This document shows, piece by piece, positions 43,123-55,255 of a stretch of 64,000 nucleotides of DNA. This stretch comes from Onchocerca volvulus (Eukaryota; Nematoda; Chromadorea; Rhabditida; Onchocercidae), in the NCBI GenBank assembly GCA_000499405.2, contig HG738137.1, forward strand, positions 5,704,001 through 5,768,000, written 5' to 3'. Positions within the stretch are counted from its first letter, which is position 1; every line of letters begins with the position of its first letter. The notes under the pieces were generated by a model. It ran no database searches and was not told the DNA's origin. It saw only the letters and a program-made list of their open reading frames with translations. Both the position numbers and the translations under genes were made by a program.

Positions 43123-46100
43123 TCAAGCATCAAGTTGCACAACATCGACAAAATCATCTTCCTCCTTTCTCGTTATGTTTCGATCGTGAGCAGCTTCTAA
43201 TTCTTTGGTTTTATTTTCTGGCAACTCTGGAAAATCACCCAATCTTTGGGTTTTGCTTTCCGTTGCAAAAGTTGGTGAAAACAACACATCGTGTCGCTGG
43301 CAACAATGTTCGATAGTTTTGATAAGGCCCTCAGAAATGTGGTGATTAAATGATAATGAGCCAGCATCGGACATGTTAGAGTCTATACTTGACTTTTCTG
43401 ATACATAAGATGAATTGGAATTGAAGAAACAAGAATTTTTAGAACGATTGTCAGGAAAGAAGTTTGAAATTACCGTCACTGAATTGCATGAAATATTGTC
43501 GGGAGTTTCAAAGAATAAAGAATTAAGTTGTTGGGCAATTTTTTTTTGTTGAATTTCATGAATTCTTGGATAGGACATGAAGCTTGTAACTGGTATAATT
43601 TCTTCGAGAACCGGAGTTACTTGTTTAAATGCCGAAGGGCCAGGTGAGATCCATTCTGATAGAAGCGTCGGCGTCGATGTTAACGCTTGCATCGAAAGCT
43701 GAAATTGCAAATTTGAAGAATTTTCGGACGATTTGGTGCTTTATCATGAAAAGTGAGCAATACTATCGGCGACAATGTGATACGGAGAAAATTCCTTCTT
43801 AATTCATATAACCTTTTGTTATTAAGAAAGAAGAGAATCAAGCAATTGAGAGATTTCATAGTAATTTGATAAACCAATATCATAGAAGCGTTAGTTTATC
43901 AAATTTAGTCGAATCTGAACCATAGTTGGAGGAATAATATTTCGGCCAAATATTATCAGTGTTTGTGGGTGATTTTGGTTAAATTAGTTTTTCAAATGGA
44001 GCTTTTCTTGTAGATATTGTCATAAATTTTTTTCGAGTAAATCATTATAGAGAATGAACTGAAAAATTTTTGTATTTATATCAAAAATGATTTTGGTGTA
44101 TATTCACTATCTGGCATTTATGTGGGAAGCCAATTTTAGATTTCTGTAATTAAAAAATATATCGCTTCTTCTTTCTCTTTTTAAGAGCTTTTCTCTTTCA
44201 AAGTTTCCGAAACTGGAAAATCTAATAATGAAATGAACCATATATAAGAAGAAAAATCATAATTTCAAAAAGAAAAGTTTTTTTTGCTCTAGAAAATAAA
44301 AAATTAGTCTTTTTATTGAAGTTAAAGTGTACAGAAAATGGAAAAAATATTCTAAAATTTTTGTGTCTTGGTCGCTTATATTATTGTCACTTCCTAAATT
44401 TCGTTCCAACAGCAGATAATTTACTGGCTCTCTTATTTAAACCCAAAATTCTGAAGCTATAAGGCGAATGTCAGCATGATGTATTATGTCTCAAATCGAA
44501 GAATAGAGCTCATTAATTCACTGAATTCTAGGAAGCATATTACCAATTAAGAGCAATCAATAATTGAGGCATTTGCAACATGTCATTACAGAAATAATTG
44601 AGTAAGTTGAAATAAGTTGAGTGATTTCTGAAATTTCTCAGTGATCTATGAAAAAGTTTCGTGTTTCGCGATGAAAATTATTAAAAATTAATTGAATTAA
44701 ACCAAATGACAGATGAATAATGCATGAATTGTACTTGTAAGAATTGTATTCATAGTTTTGTCTGATACCGCAAAAAAGAGTATTGCTTTGGACCGGATTG
44801 TCCCAAAAAATTAATTCATCAAAATTCGATTGAATTCTCGAACACTAATTCATTAGTGTTCGAGAATTAGTTTGGTTTGGGATATTTTTTACAATAAATG
44901 AATTACCAATGGATCAACTGTAGCTTGTTGTTTCATTACTGATAATATTGCATCTAAATCAAAATATCTCGATGTGGCCAGTGCCTGGAACATTCCTGCT
45001 ATGATGGACAAGTAAAGTTTCAGTTAAATCATGAAAAATGAAATTAAGAAGTAATTAAAATTGAAATCTGGAAAGGTGCAGAAGCTATAATGAGTACCTA
45101 CCTGTTCTGTCATCGCAGCACCATTTAAGTTCACTTTCATTTTGGTTTCAGCAGAATTTGTGAAGATTTCATCGATGGGTTGCTTTGGGAGTGAAGGATT
45201 TGTTTTATGCATGTGCATGTGTTCTTTCATTACACACATTTTTTTTGCAGTCCAATTGCAAAATATACAATTGTAGATTATTTCTAGAAAGATCAGAACG
45301 ATTAAGAAATGATTTCAAATTTAAAATAACATCAACTCAATCGATGACACAACAAAGTCTTGGTTGCAAGTGCGAGAATCAAAACTTTAGCACCATAGTG
45401 ATGATATAGAGAATCTCATTAAACTTTAACAAGTGAAATGTTTCGACGTAGAATGGCGCTTCATTAAGCAGCAAAATTAATTAAAGTCTTTAAGACATTG
45501 ATGACTTACAAATATCTATCTATCTTTAGATATGAAAATCTTTGGTTATCTGAAATGAGGACAAAAGACTATATCTCAAGCCCTTTTCGCTTTCTGTACA
45601 TACCATTTCGATTATTGTTGTTTGTATTTGGCTGTTTCATTTCATTTTTGCCAGCTGGCTTTACTGGCAAAGTTGCATTTTCTGATGCATTTTTAGTTGA
45701 TATGGCCGATGCAAGAACTACCGAACTTTTACTAAATAGTTCTTGAGCAGCTCGTTTGGCAGCTTCATCAAGAAATGCAAATGATGGCTTTGAATCTGAA
45801 AATGTTGACGGATAAATTTAAGAATTTTGCAGAAATTGGAAGAGTTAATATCCTTTTAACTTAATTTGGCAACAAAAGCCAGTGCTTCGTCATCGGGAAA
45901 AGAAACACTAAACTTACTAGAATTATTTTTCGCAGTATACGGTGGTGCAATATTGATTTTGAGATCAGTTCTTTTGCAAGTTGTCTTTTCAATGAAATGT
46001 TTCATGGTTGTGTGAGCATCCATAAACGAGCTGCCACATGAATGGCATTCGTACGGCATTGCATTGTGTGCATTCTTCAGATGGCTCATCAAAACAAGTA

Positions 46101-47350
46101 CTGAATCCTGAAATTGCACGCTAGAAGGTTAACACAATAATGGATGCCTCTAATCATTGAAAAGTTTTTGAAATTACAACCTACCTGTTCAAACAAACAG
46201 ATAGTGCATCGATACATCATTGGCAGTCGAAGTGTTTTAGGCTTTCTGCTTCTCAGCTCAACATCTTTGCCATTTTTCAAATCTGTGAGAATCTGCAACA
46301 ATTTGCTTGAGTTTTGAGTGAGTGAGTGTTTTCAATACAAAATGAAAATTTTGACAGTTTAATTCTAACTATAGCATTTGCACTGGTTAGAATTAAAAAA
46401 TCAAAATTTTTAAATTGGCAAAATAATTAGCATTCAGAAGGAAATGAATGGAAGATACAGACTTCTACACAATTTCTCCTGTTCTCATTTGATTCATTCG
46501 TACTATTTGTCGTCAGATTCAGTGCTGAAGCGCCATTATGAAATGTTTTGCTTCGACTATATTTTGAAACTACTCGTATTCCATGCGTCTCTACAAAACA
46601 AACAAATTAGTAAAGCTAGATTTTGCCTATTTGTCCTATCAAATTGCATTTTGTTGAAGTTTATTTGAAAGTTGCCAATCCTCAGATTCATAATATTAGT
46701 AGCTTTTCACAACACATTTTTATATTGAACATCGATTTCTTGATGTGCAGTTTCTCTGAAGATCTCTCGATCAAAAATACGGCAAATATAACTGGAGATA
46801 GGAGGCTTTAAGCTCACTTTTATCAAATAAAAATTAGTCATTGATCAGGCTGGATTCTATTGGAATGGAAATGAAGAAAGTTTAGCATACTAGCAACATG
46901 TCTAACGAGATCAGCTTTCCATTTGCTTGTCCGAGAGCAGTATTTACAACGAAATGGACGCTCGTTGGTATGTACACGCTTGTGTCTGATCATTTCCGAA
47001 ATCCATTTTCCTTGATATCCACAAATTGAACAGGTCCTTGTTGACACGTCCGGATCTATCTCGATACGCTGTAATAGTTAATTAAAGTATATCTAATTGC
47101 AAGAAGTTGATATTTTAATTCTGCATCGTTATATAATCAAGTTTTGCTATAAACAAGAAATCTTCATTTCCTGATCATCGATTGGGGCATCGATTGCTTC
47201 AGCTTCGGTCAAATAGCGCTTGTAGAGGCTATCTTTGGCACCGACATCATCAGCACGCTTGGCGACTAAACCGTCCAAAGTATTCGCTGGATTTGCGACC
47301 TCACCTCGACGACGTTTCCGAATTCGATGATGATCGGGCATTTCTGTCAT
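43123..47350 (-). CDS. C2H2 zinc-finger protein, five fingers
   Basis: Probable DNA-binding transcription regulator. Exons: 47155-47350, 46891-47055, 46463-46590, 46185-46292, 45861-46107, 45604-45795, 45102-45283, 44907-44984 and 43123-43698, giving 623 aa. After a basic stretch (HRIRKRRRGE) come fingers 1 and 2: CSICGYQGKWISEMIRHKRVH and CKYCSRTSKWKADLVRHVARTH (the last residues come from the next exon, which continues GIRVVSKYSRSK). Finger 3 is split by an intron (CTICLFEQ / DSVLVLMSHLKNAH), finger 4 is a C2HC-like CHSC..H..C, and finger 5 is CIFCNWTAKKMCVMKEHMHMH. The C-terminal 270 or so residues are serine- and asparagine-rich without a known domain. I recall similar RHVAKTHGIRVVSKYSRSK sequences in other nematodes but cannot name the gene. 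The exon 1 to 2 join is uncertain: the strong acceptor at 47069-47070 breaks the frame, and the weaker GATAG at 47056-47057 keeps it. An AG directly abuts the ATG (47351-47352). Confidence 0.85.
44833..44868. repeat. Perfect 36-bp palindrome
   Basis: AATTCTCGAACACTAAT (44833-44849), TC, then the exact complement (44852-44868). It is in the last intron (43699-44906) of the zinc-finger gene. Confidence 0.9.
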
Positions 47351-47550
47351 CTGAAATTCACTGTCATTTCTTTCGATGCTTTGAGAAAAGATTGAGAAAA
47401 GTTTAAATCAGATAATTGAAGATTATCGAAAGTTTACATAGAAGTCAGAATAAAAAAGTCTTCATTTCAAAAAAATTTCAAATTTTGATGTTGCAGAAAT
47501 AGAATTTGAAACTTAAATTTAACTCTTCTGCAAGCAATTCGTAACTTACT

Positions 47551-47976
47551 ATGTTGAAACAATCGGAAGCAATGGGTAATGATGCAAATTTACCAAAATG
47601 TTTTCGATGGTGTAATATATCCTATAAAAAAGAAACTTGCAAATTGCGTACTTCACAAGATAACAATATATGCATGCAAATAATGAGTTATTACCCAATG
47701 ATATGCTACAGAATATTGGAATTCTTTTTCATCCAGTATGACTCGCATCTGAACTCATCACCTGTGCTTATTGCAAGGAAAATATCAATTATTTTTATCT
47801 TAATTACGATTTTGATGAATTTCAATTTCCAAAAACTTGGAATCTTCGGAGATTTGTCGTTTGTCAAAAATAAATTTAAATTAATTAGTTCATTCAACAA
47901 CTGTAAAGTTTTAAAAAATTCTATACCGAGTAAGCGAATACAGGAATTTCTTATAGAAAACAGGTTACTAATCTGA
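47551..47976 (+). CDS. Orphan 141-codon open frame
   Basis: ATG to TGA without an intron, product starting MLKQSEAMGNDANLPKCFRW. It is longer than expected by chance at this base composition, but has no recognised domain and its second half is isoleucine- and asparagine-rich, as AT-driven frames are. It could be a chance frame or an exon of an undetected gene. Confidence 0.15.
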   Translation: MLKQSEAMGNDANLPKCFRWCNISYKKETCKLRTSQDNNICMQIMSYYPMICYRILEFFFIQYDSHLNSSPVLIARKISIIFILITILMNFNFQKLGIFGDLSFVKNKFKLISSFNNCKVLKNSIPSKRIQEFLIENRLLI

Positions 47977-49994
47977 GGTGACGTCATACCGGATTGTGTA
48001 GCATCGAAATCGTTAAAAACAGAGTGCCTGGTTCAATTGAACATCATACCGCGATATATAAATTTCAATTAAACGATCATTTGAGTTTTCTGAAAAGTCA
48101 CAAACTTGCAAAACAAAAATTCCATAAATTTAGATTAAAAGTTAAAAATGCAAAATGATTGGACGAAAGTTGCAAGATTCCAATATTTTTTCTTCGTTTT
48201 TTTGTTCTCTCCAGAAGCAATGAACCATTTTCTCTTCAAAAAAAAAAAAAACTAAATTGCACTATTTTTTCTTCATTCGTGCAAATGAAAGTGAGAACTG
48301 TTGAAATTTCAGTAAATTCTAAATGGATGACCTTCAATTGCTCTAAATTGTGGTACGATCGTTTGTTACCAGGAAATTAAAATCCATTGAAAATATTTTT
48401 ATTTGTTCAAATGTGTGATAATAGGCAGTAGGTAACAGAAAGACGGATCTATAAAAATCAAACTCTTTGGAACTTGTTCATTAAAGTTGGAATTCGTAAA
48501 AATTCGATTTTTCACATGAATTTGAAAAAAAAAAAATGGTGGAACTAATTTAATGGATCTATCCATCGTCAATGGATGAAAATATCTAATTTCCTTTAAA
48601 TTGACAAATTACTTTCTTATACGGGATATTTATAAAATAATTCAATAACTAACCATAAAATTTTGCAAACGGAGAAAGGAATTCAGGAAGTAAAGAAAAC
48701 TTCCTTACTAATGAAAAGTAAATAAATAAGGAATACCAAACAAATAAATGAAGTCCGAAATTTTCAAACTTATTTTACTTACAGTTTCAAACTCTATTTA
48801 GTAATTTCGAACCAAAGCAGGATAATAAGTAAGCTCTTCAAGAGTATGTAAGATTTTGAATTTGTGCGCTTGAAAAATTAGAAAAATGCTGAGGTCCAAT
48901 TCGAAAAAAATGTTGACATTACTGAATCAGAAATATAAAAATAGAATCTGAAGGAAATCTATTGCATAAAAGATGCTGAAAACAAATTAATTTGTTAGTC
49001 ATCGATTTAATCAACGTTATTTGAATCAGTTGAATGTGACAGATTTTGAGCAAATACCGAAGAGAATATCAAGATGAAGATGGAAATTGATCTTATTAGC
49101 TGTGAAAATTCCGCAATTCAAATACCCTAAAAGATCCGACAAAAAGAAGAACAAGAAAGTTTCGCTCATAAAAACTTGCTCTTTGCATCATCAATTTCTC
49201 TTCTTTCTCCTCATAATTTCCTTTCGGTTTTTATAATAAAGATTTCAAAAAAAAAAAAAAAAAAAGAAAAAAAAATAAAATTCCAAAGATTTCTTAGGTC
49301 AAAAATTTTGCTAAGCAATTTTTTGATGTAACAAAAGAGATAAAAAACTTTTTCCTTCTCTGACCTTATGTCAATAGAAACCGCATTTATTTGAAAGTCC
49401 ACATTTCTGGTTTTACGAATCAATGTTGACAAAAATTGAACTAATTGTTTTTCTTTTATTTCATTTCTTACTTTCTTCATAAATTCCGCCGTTCACGACT
49501 TACTGTAATAGCATTTAAAATTTATAATGGTTAAAAAAAGAAACAAAATTTATTTGCTACTCTCAGTTTACAATGCTTTTTATGTCAAACATTGACAAAT
49601 AATCTGAAAATATGTCAGTTTTTATGAAAAAAACAACTATCGAAGGATTTTCAGTGAAGGTAAATTGCGAAAATTGTCGCAAACTTATAATAAATAAATG
49701 CATTGTGCTATATTTTATTCTGGCGATAAAGCTGTACATCCCATTTCCCACATATCCCACGCATCCAGAGAGGTAAATTCCACGCACGAAAACAAAAATA
49801 CTTGAATTTCGTCTTACGCATAAGAAATTGAACAAAAAAATTGTAGAGCAAGTACTTCTATTCTCTTAGATTTTTCACGCATTTTATTGAAAAGTAACTT
49901 GAACGCCAAATAAAAAATATTAGGAATAAATGATAACAAAGCAATAATGTTCTGATGGGAAAATAAAAGCATCCATCTCGAGAAAATGAAATTA

Positions 49995-50064
49995 TTGTCA
50001 ACAACTGTTCCGGCAAATCTTTGTTGTCAACAACGTTTCAGCAGATCGCAGTTGTTGACAACAG
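49995..50064. repeat. Three GTTGTTGACAAC-type inverted units
   Basis: TTGTCAACAACTG (49995), TTGTTGTCAACAACG (50021) and CAGTTGTTGACAACAG (50049) are alternately oriented copies of one short sequence and can pair with each other. Confidence 0.6.
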
Positions 50065-50606
50065 AACATACAAAAAATGATAAAATGCGTCTTCCCTTCA
50101 CGAAATAATATCATTTTGCCTTAAAAAAAAAAAAAAAAAAAAAAAAAAAGCAGTAAAGCGATAACTACATTTCACTGAAGCACAATCAAATTTGTTACTT
50201 AATAACAATGCTATTTTTCAAAAAAAAAAAAAAAGACTTTCTGCAGAAAAGCGAACTTTTTCAAAAAAATTCCCTCAATGTCATTTAATATTCGCACTGT
50301 CCCTTGAATAAAGAAGTCATGCCAGAAATTTTTTCTTTTACTACTGGCAGATAGATCTGCTACGATATGACGTTTAATTCATGTTTGTTAAGAAATCAGC
50401 ATTTTATCAGATTGTCACAGCCACAGTCGTGGACAATGCATATACTTCAAACTATAAATAAGCCTGAGATGAAACTAGCACACATCGGCAAGCTAAGAAA
50501 GAGTGAAGTAAAGAAGTGATGTCCAATTAGCAAGAATGTCTAGTGGAGTAATTAAAAATTACAGTCATTGAATTCTGACGTCAACAGTCGTGGAATCTTC
50601 AAGAAG

Positions 50607-50669
50607 TTCAGTTTATAAAATTTGCAGTCGTGAAATTACCCTTCACGATTGCAGATTTTATAAACTGAA
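50607..50669. repeat. 28-bp-arm hairpin
   Basis: Arms 50607-50634 and 50642-50669 are complementary with two mismatches, around a 7-nt loop (ATTACCC). A third partial copy, TTGTAAACTGAACT, follows at about 50682-50696. Confidence 0.85.
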
Positions 50670-51047
50670 TTTTTTTAAAATTTTGTAAACTGAACTTAGC
50701 CTCTAGCTGAAAAAATTATTGTTTATCTTTAATGAAGAACAGGTTGCCGCATATTACCTGATACTATGACTAAATTGCCCTAAATCAGGGTAGTTAGTCA
50801 TTGAAGAGTGACCATTAGCTGAAGAAACTCTATTATTCATTGAAGTGTCAGAAATATTTTAAGCACGATAAGGTAACCTCCCAGTACTGTACATCAACGA
50901 TAGCTCAAGCTGTTTACCTAAGATAGAAAACCAGTATATTCGAAATCTCGGAAGCATTTCAGCGGAACTTTGTACCAGTCTGTACCGGACGAATAGTCTC
51001 GATTAGTAAGTTCCTGGTTGAAATGAACTAAATTAAATTAAGCTAAA

Positions 51048-51494
51048 CTAAACCGAAATAATGCTACGAACTGAAAATTCAGCGAATTTTTCAAAATTTT
51101 CAATGAAACCAAAAAAAGAAGGTGGAGCATTGTTGCCTTTTGTGCATTTAAAAATAAATTGTGTGGACTTCTGCAAACAATTCTGATAGAAATCTTTCTG
51201 CACCCATAATTTCATCGGAAGAGAATAGATGGGAAAGCAAAAGTTTTCCACTTTAACGCGTCGCAATGTGCCATTGTTTCTCGATAGGTTGGTTGGATAT
51301 TCTAATTTGCTGAAGTTTGACAGAAAAGTGTCATGAAATGTGCAAATAATTAAAACGACGAGAGTTGATGAATCGCTTAGTTTCAAAGCAAAAGAGATGG
51401 TAATTGTATATGTTCGACGGTCATTTCCTCTTTCTGTATTTTGTGTACATATCGGCCAGTAAAATAACCACCAAAAAAGCGTTTTAGTTGTCAC
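51048..51494 (-). CDS. Orphan 148-codon open frame
   Basis: Single-exon frame starting MTTKTLFWWLFYWPICTQ, whose hydrophobic start could be a signal or membrane segment, followed by a mixed sequence with no known domain. It is the longest unexplained frame in the window. No promoter or splice evidence; it may be a lineage-specific gene or chance. Confidence 0.22.
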   Translation of the reverse strand: MTTKTLFWWLFYWPICTQNTERGNDRRTYTITISFALKLSDSSTLVVLIICTFHDTFLSNFSKLEYPTNLSRNNGTLRRVKVENFCFPIYSLPMKLWVQKDFYQNCLQKSTQFIFKCTKGNNAPPSFFGFIENFEKFAEFSVRSIISV

Positions 51495-54400
51495 AACAAG
51501 CAGCTGAGCAACGCGGAAGTAAAACTATTGTTAGAAAAGCAAGAGGACATCATGCTGTCTCAGAAACTCGAATTATATTCTGAAAAATAAACTTGTAAAA
51601 ACTTTAGCATTTTGGAGAATGAAATTCGTTATGAAATATTACGCTAAATTTGAAGCATGAATCATTTCATTTTCATTACATTTAATTCTGTGAAAGAATA
51701 GAAAAGAAATCATTTAAATCATTTGGATTTCTTCAAATTTAGCGAAACATTCTCTCAGAAAAATGATAGAAGAAAATCTTCACCAAATGAAAGTAAATGG
51801 AATGGAAATGATGACCACACCAAGACGAGCTTCAGGAGAAATTTAATAAAAAATGAAATATCACATTTATCAAATATTAAATTATTAAAAATAAATAAAT
51901 AAAAAGGAATTAAAGGTAAAAGATAAGTGATACTAACTCGTTCAAAACAATTATGTGAAAAATTTTTGCAGAAAACTCTGCAAGATCAAAAAGATCGAAG
52001 TGTCCTTCTTGCATTCATACATTAAACTTTGACCGTCATCTTGTACATAAAAAAAAGAAATAAGTAATTGTTGCTATTCTAATTACAAACTTCATCGTTC
52101 ATCTAATTCTCGTCTGCGATAATTCATTCCAAATTCCTTCTTATTATTTAGCCGATATTTGCACATTTTTTTCAAAAATCAATTTCACTCATGCTTCAAA
52201 TGCAAACTTTGAGGGAAAAAAAATCCACAAATACAGTACGAGCGGAATTGCATCTTAAAAAATGTATTCTTTCGAATTCGCAATAAATCATTTTGAATTC
52301 TCTCTGCACTTGCACTGAAAGAATTCTAGAGGATATCTTTTCTTGAATTATTAAGTGACAGATTGCTTGGACAGGCTGGATGCTTAAAGTTAAATAATTT
52401 ACGAATCCGCAATGTTTCTAAAGGCTGCTTGAGAAATTTTTGTTTGAATTGCTTGTAATTCTGCAAGTGACTGTGAGTGACCTTCTTGATTTACGTGCAT
52501 TCTTACAATGATGCGAAAGATTTTTGCTTGGAAAAAGAACTTTTCGGTATTCTGGAAGCCAGAGCACAACACATCAGAATATATGATGACGCCAAATTAA
52601 ACTATAATATATCATTCGTTACCAGATCGTTGACAACTGTCAGAGATAAAAATTCAGAAGCAATCAGCGGCTGATTAATGCACAAAGCAAAAATGTTGTC
52701 CTTCAAAAGCAAAAGGCAGCTAATATATTTACACGAAACATTTAAATGAGTAATCGAGAAAATCCGTGCACCGTACAAATCGAAAGTAGTCCGACGCAGG
52801 TTAGGTTAGCATTATTTGCGAGAGTAAAACAGGTAGAAAGTAAATCTTACCAGCTTTTTTACTTAAGGTCATGTTCTTTATATGCATCATTATCCTACTA
52901 CGAAATATCACACCGTCCCTTTCATCCTTTCAATTTTCTCTTGTCTACGATAGTCCGTACAACAATGTACTCGTTTGTACCTGACTTCTGATTCCAGCAG
53001 GAAAATGGGCACCAGCACCTGGCTATCATATTGAAACCGAGCGGTACCTTTCCCTTATCTGCTTCCGTGTTTGTGAAACACATTTGTATTGTTTGCATAA
53101 GCAATTGCTATAAAGCATTGTATATGCACTTGAAATGATCAGGCAGTCATTCTCGAGACAAACTATAGAAATAAATCGGTAGATCGGCAAATCTCGAAAT
53201 TCATTTAAGAGAAAGGCACACATTTTCGCATTTTCAACGCAAACTTTGCATAATATTATATAATAACAACCACTTACTTCAATTGACATTGCTGAATATT
53301 GAATTCATATTCTCAAGAATAACATAAATGACAGTAACAGTTCCCTTGTATTGTCAAGATCATGATTTATGATACCCAAATATCTTTTCATCCTAATGAG
53401 TACCTCTTGAAATTACATTAATATAATATCTATCACGGTTTTGCACAAGAAATCCAAGATTGTATGCTATTTTATTTTCATTCCAACTGCTGAAACAAGG
53501 ATTGGTTCAATTAAATGAATAAAATGAATAGCAGCTTTAAATAAACTGATATGATATCACTTATTGATTCTGACTTTTGGTTTCTGGTTTTTCTTCACCG
53601 AGCCAAGATATCGCCAGAATGTTATTGTTAAAACAATAAAATATTTCGAATGAATTGCATAAATTAAAGTCAAGATAGGCAAAATCATAACAAATGTTTC
53701 AACGGAATTAAATAAAATTAAAAGTCCTTATTTTTATTTAAATTTTATGAATATCGCTTTTAATTTTTAAGTCTTCATTAACATCGAAAGCAAATATTAA
53801 TTCTCAAGTTTATTCAAAACCTAATCAGGGAATTTGACTGCCTTTTGATCAAGATGACAAAAATGATAATGATTAACACAATTTAAGTATGCTTTGTTGT
53901 AGTAGCCACGAGATAGAAATGACATGCTTTGCATGATAAATTAAAAATAATTTGTTCAGAATGTTTGAACAAATCGAAAAATTTACTATAAACAATATCT
54001 TTCATGAAAGATGATACCAAAGTTCAAAGATTGATTTCAGTTCTTGTAAAACTTTTTATTATAAATAGCTATCTAATGCAAATTTGTTTCGAATCTAATG
54101 TTATTCGGCGATCCTCTTTCATCTTTTGCAATTTATGCAGTTAGCAAATGTGAATATGATAGAAGTGTAGAATGGCAGATTTGTGAATTGCTAAAGAACT
54201 TCGATTTAATAATCTGATAAAATCGAATCAGATTGAAGTTAAGTCAAATGATAGCTGATGTCAGGTAAAGTAAGCTTATAAGCTCTAGAAAAATGAGACC
54301 AAAGTGATAAAAGTCCATTATTTATGTTTTGTAAACGTTCAGAATACATCACAGTTGAATATTTTGCAAGCATTGCTTCTCTGAAATGAATTAATAGAGA

Positions 54401-55255
54401 AATTTTATCATCAACATCTGTTTCATGAGAACTTTTTCTCTTTTCCTTCAAAATCTGATATGTTTAAAAATATTTAAACTCAGTTGTCTCTAAAATTTTT
54501 CCAAATTTGATTTTTTTATTTCAAAAATGCTACACTCAAAAATAAAATTATCAAATTGTCCTGAGGAATCTCAAAACAAATTAAAAATTGGGATAGGTTG
54601 CTCGACAAAAATTGAAAGGATATTCAATTTTGACAATTCTAATCAATTTAAGATCATTCAAGAGTGACATAAACATGTAAAAGCTGAAAATCGGAAGCAA
54701 CACAAATTTCAGGACATCCATACAACCTAAATGATCAAACTCAGTGATCAATTTACTTGCATATCTCTGATAATAGCTTGTAATATAAAGAATAATCTAG
54801 TGATCAATTTACTTCAATACGAGAACTATCCAAGGAAATTGATCATTAAGTTATTCACTATGCTCCTTATGTTCACGTTATATTGGTGTGTTTTTCGCAA
54901 TATTTTTCAAAAACGAAAACAATTGGAATATTACTTCAATAAGTTTGCTGTAAAAAATTATGCAATATGTCATTTAAATTCTTTTGAAATTCAAATACTA
55001 AAGTAAATGTAAATTGCTATGTGATCGATCACTAGCATATTGACTATCACAAAAATCGATCAATGCATTCGAAAGCGTGCAATTTGCAGGTGTTTTTCCT
55101 TTCTCGCACTCAGCTCCTGTCAACGCATCGATCGGCAGGTAACCATGACGATAGCTTTTGATCTCACCTCCGATATTCTGCTGGCAATGTCACCTGTCCT
55201 TGTTTAATTTATCTGAAATGACCGAAACAAGCTTTGTTTGAAGATATCATGTAAT

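Larger units (their letters stand above)
47351..55255. other. 7.9-kb spacer with only orphan open frames
   Basis: No family-supported gene. It contains a 27-A run (50123-50149), GTTGTTGACAAC palindromic units at 49995-50064, the hairpin at 50607-50669 and two orphan frames listed separately. It separates the minus-strand zinc-finger gene from the plus-strand DZIP1-like gene, so promoters of both may lie at its ends. Confidence 0.45.

Noticed and set aside
52477..52991. Two neighbouring plus-strand frames of 65 and 81 codons
   Set aside because: Different frames, no joining splice sites, no known domain.
54239..54451. 70-codon minus-strand frame starting MKEKRKSSHETDVDD
   Set aside because: Reasonable-looking start but no splice partner, no recognised domain and composition close to the flanks.
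54731..55006. 91-codon plus-strand frame
   Set aside because: Isoleucine/asparagine/lysine-rich as expected from AT-rich DNA, and ends before the DZIP1-like gene without an in-phase join.
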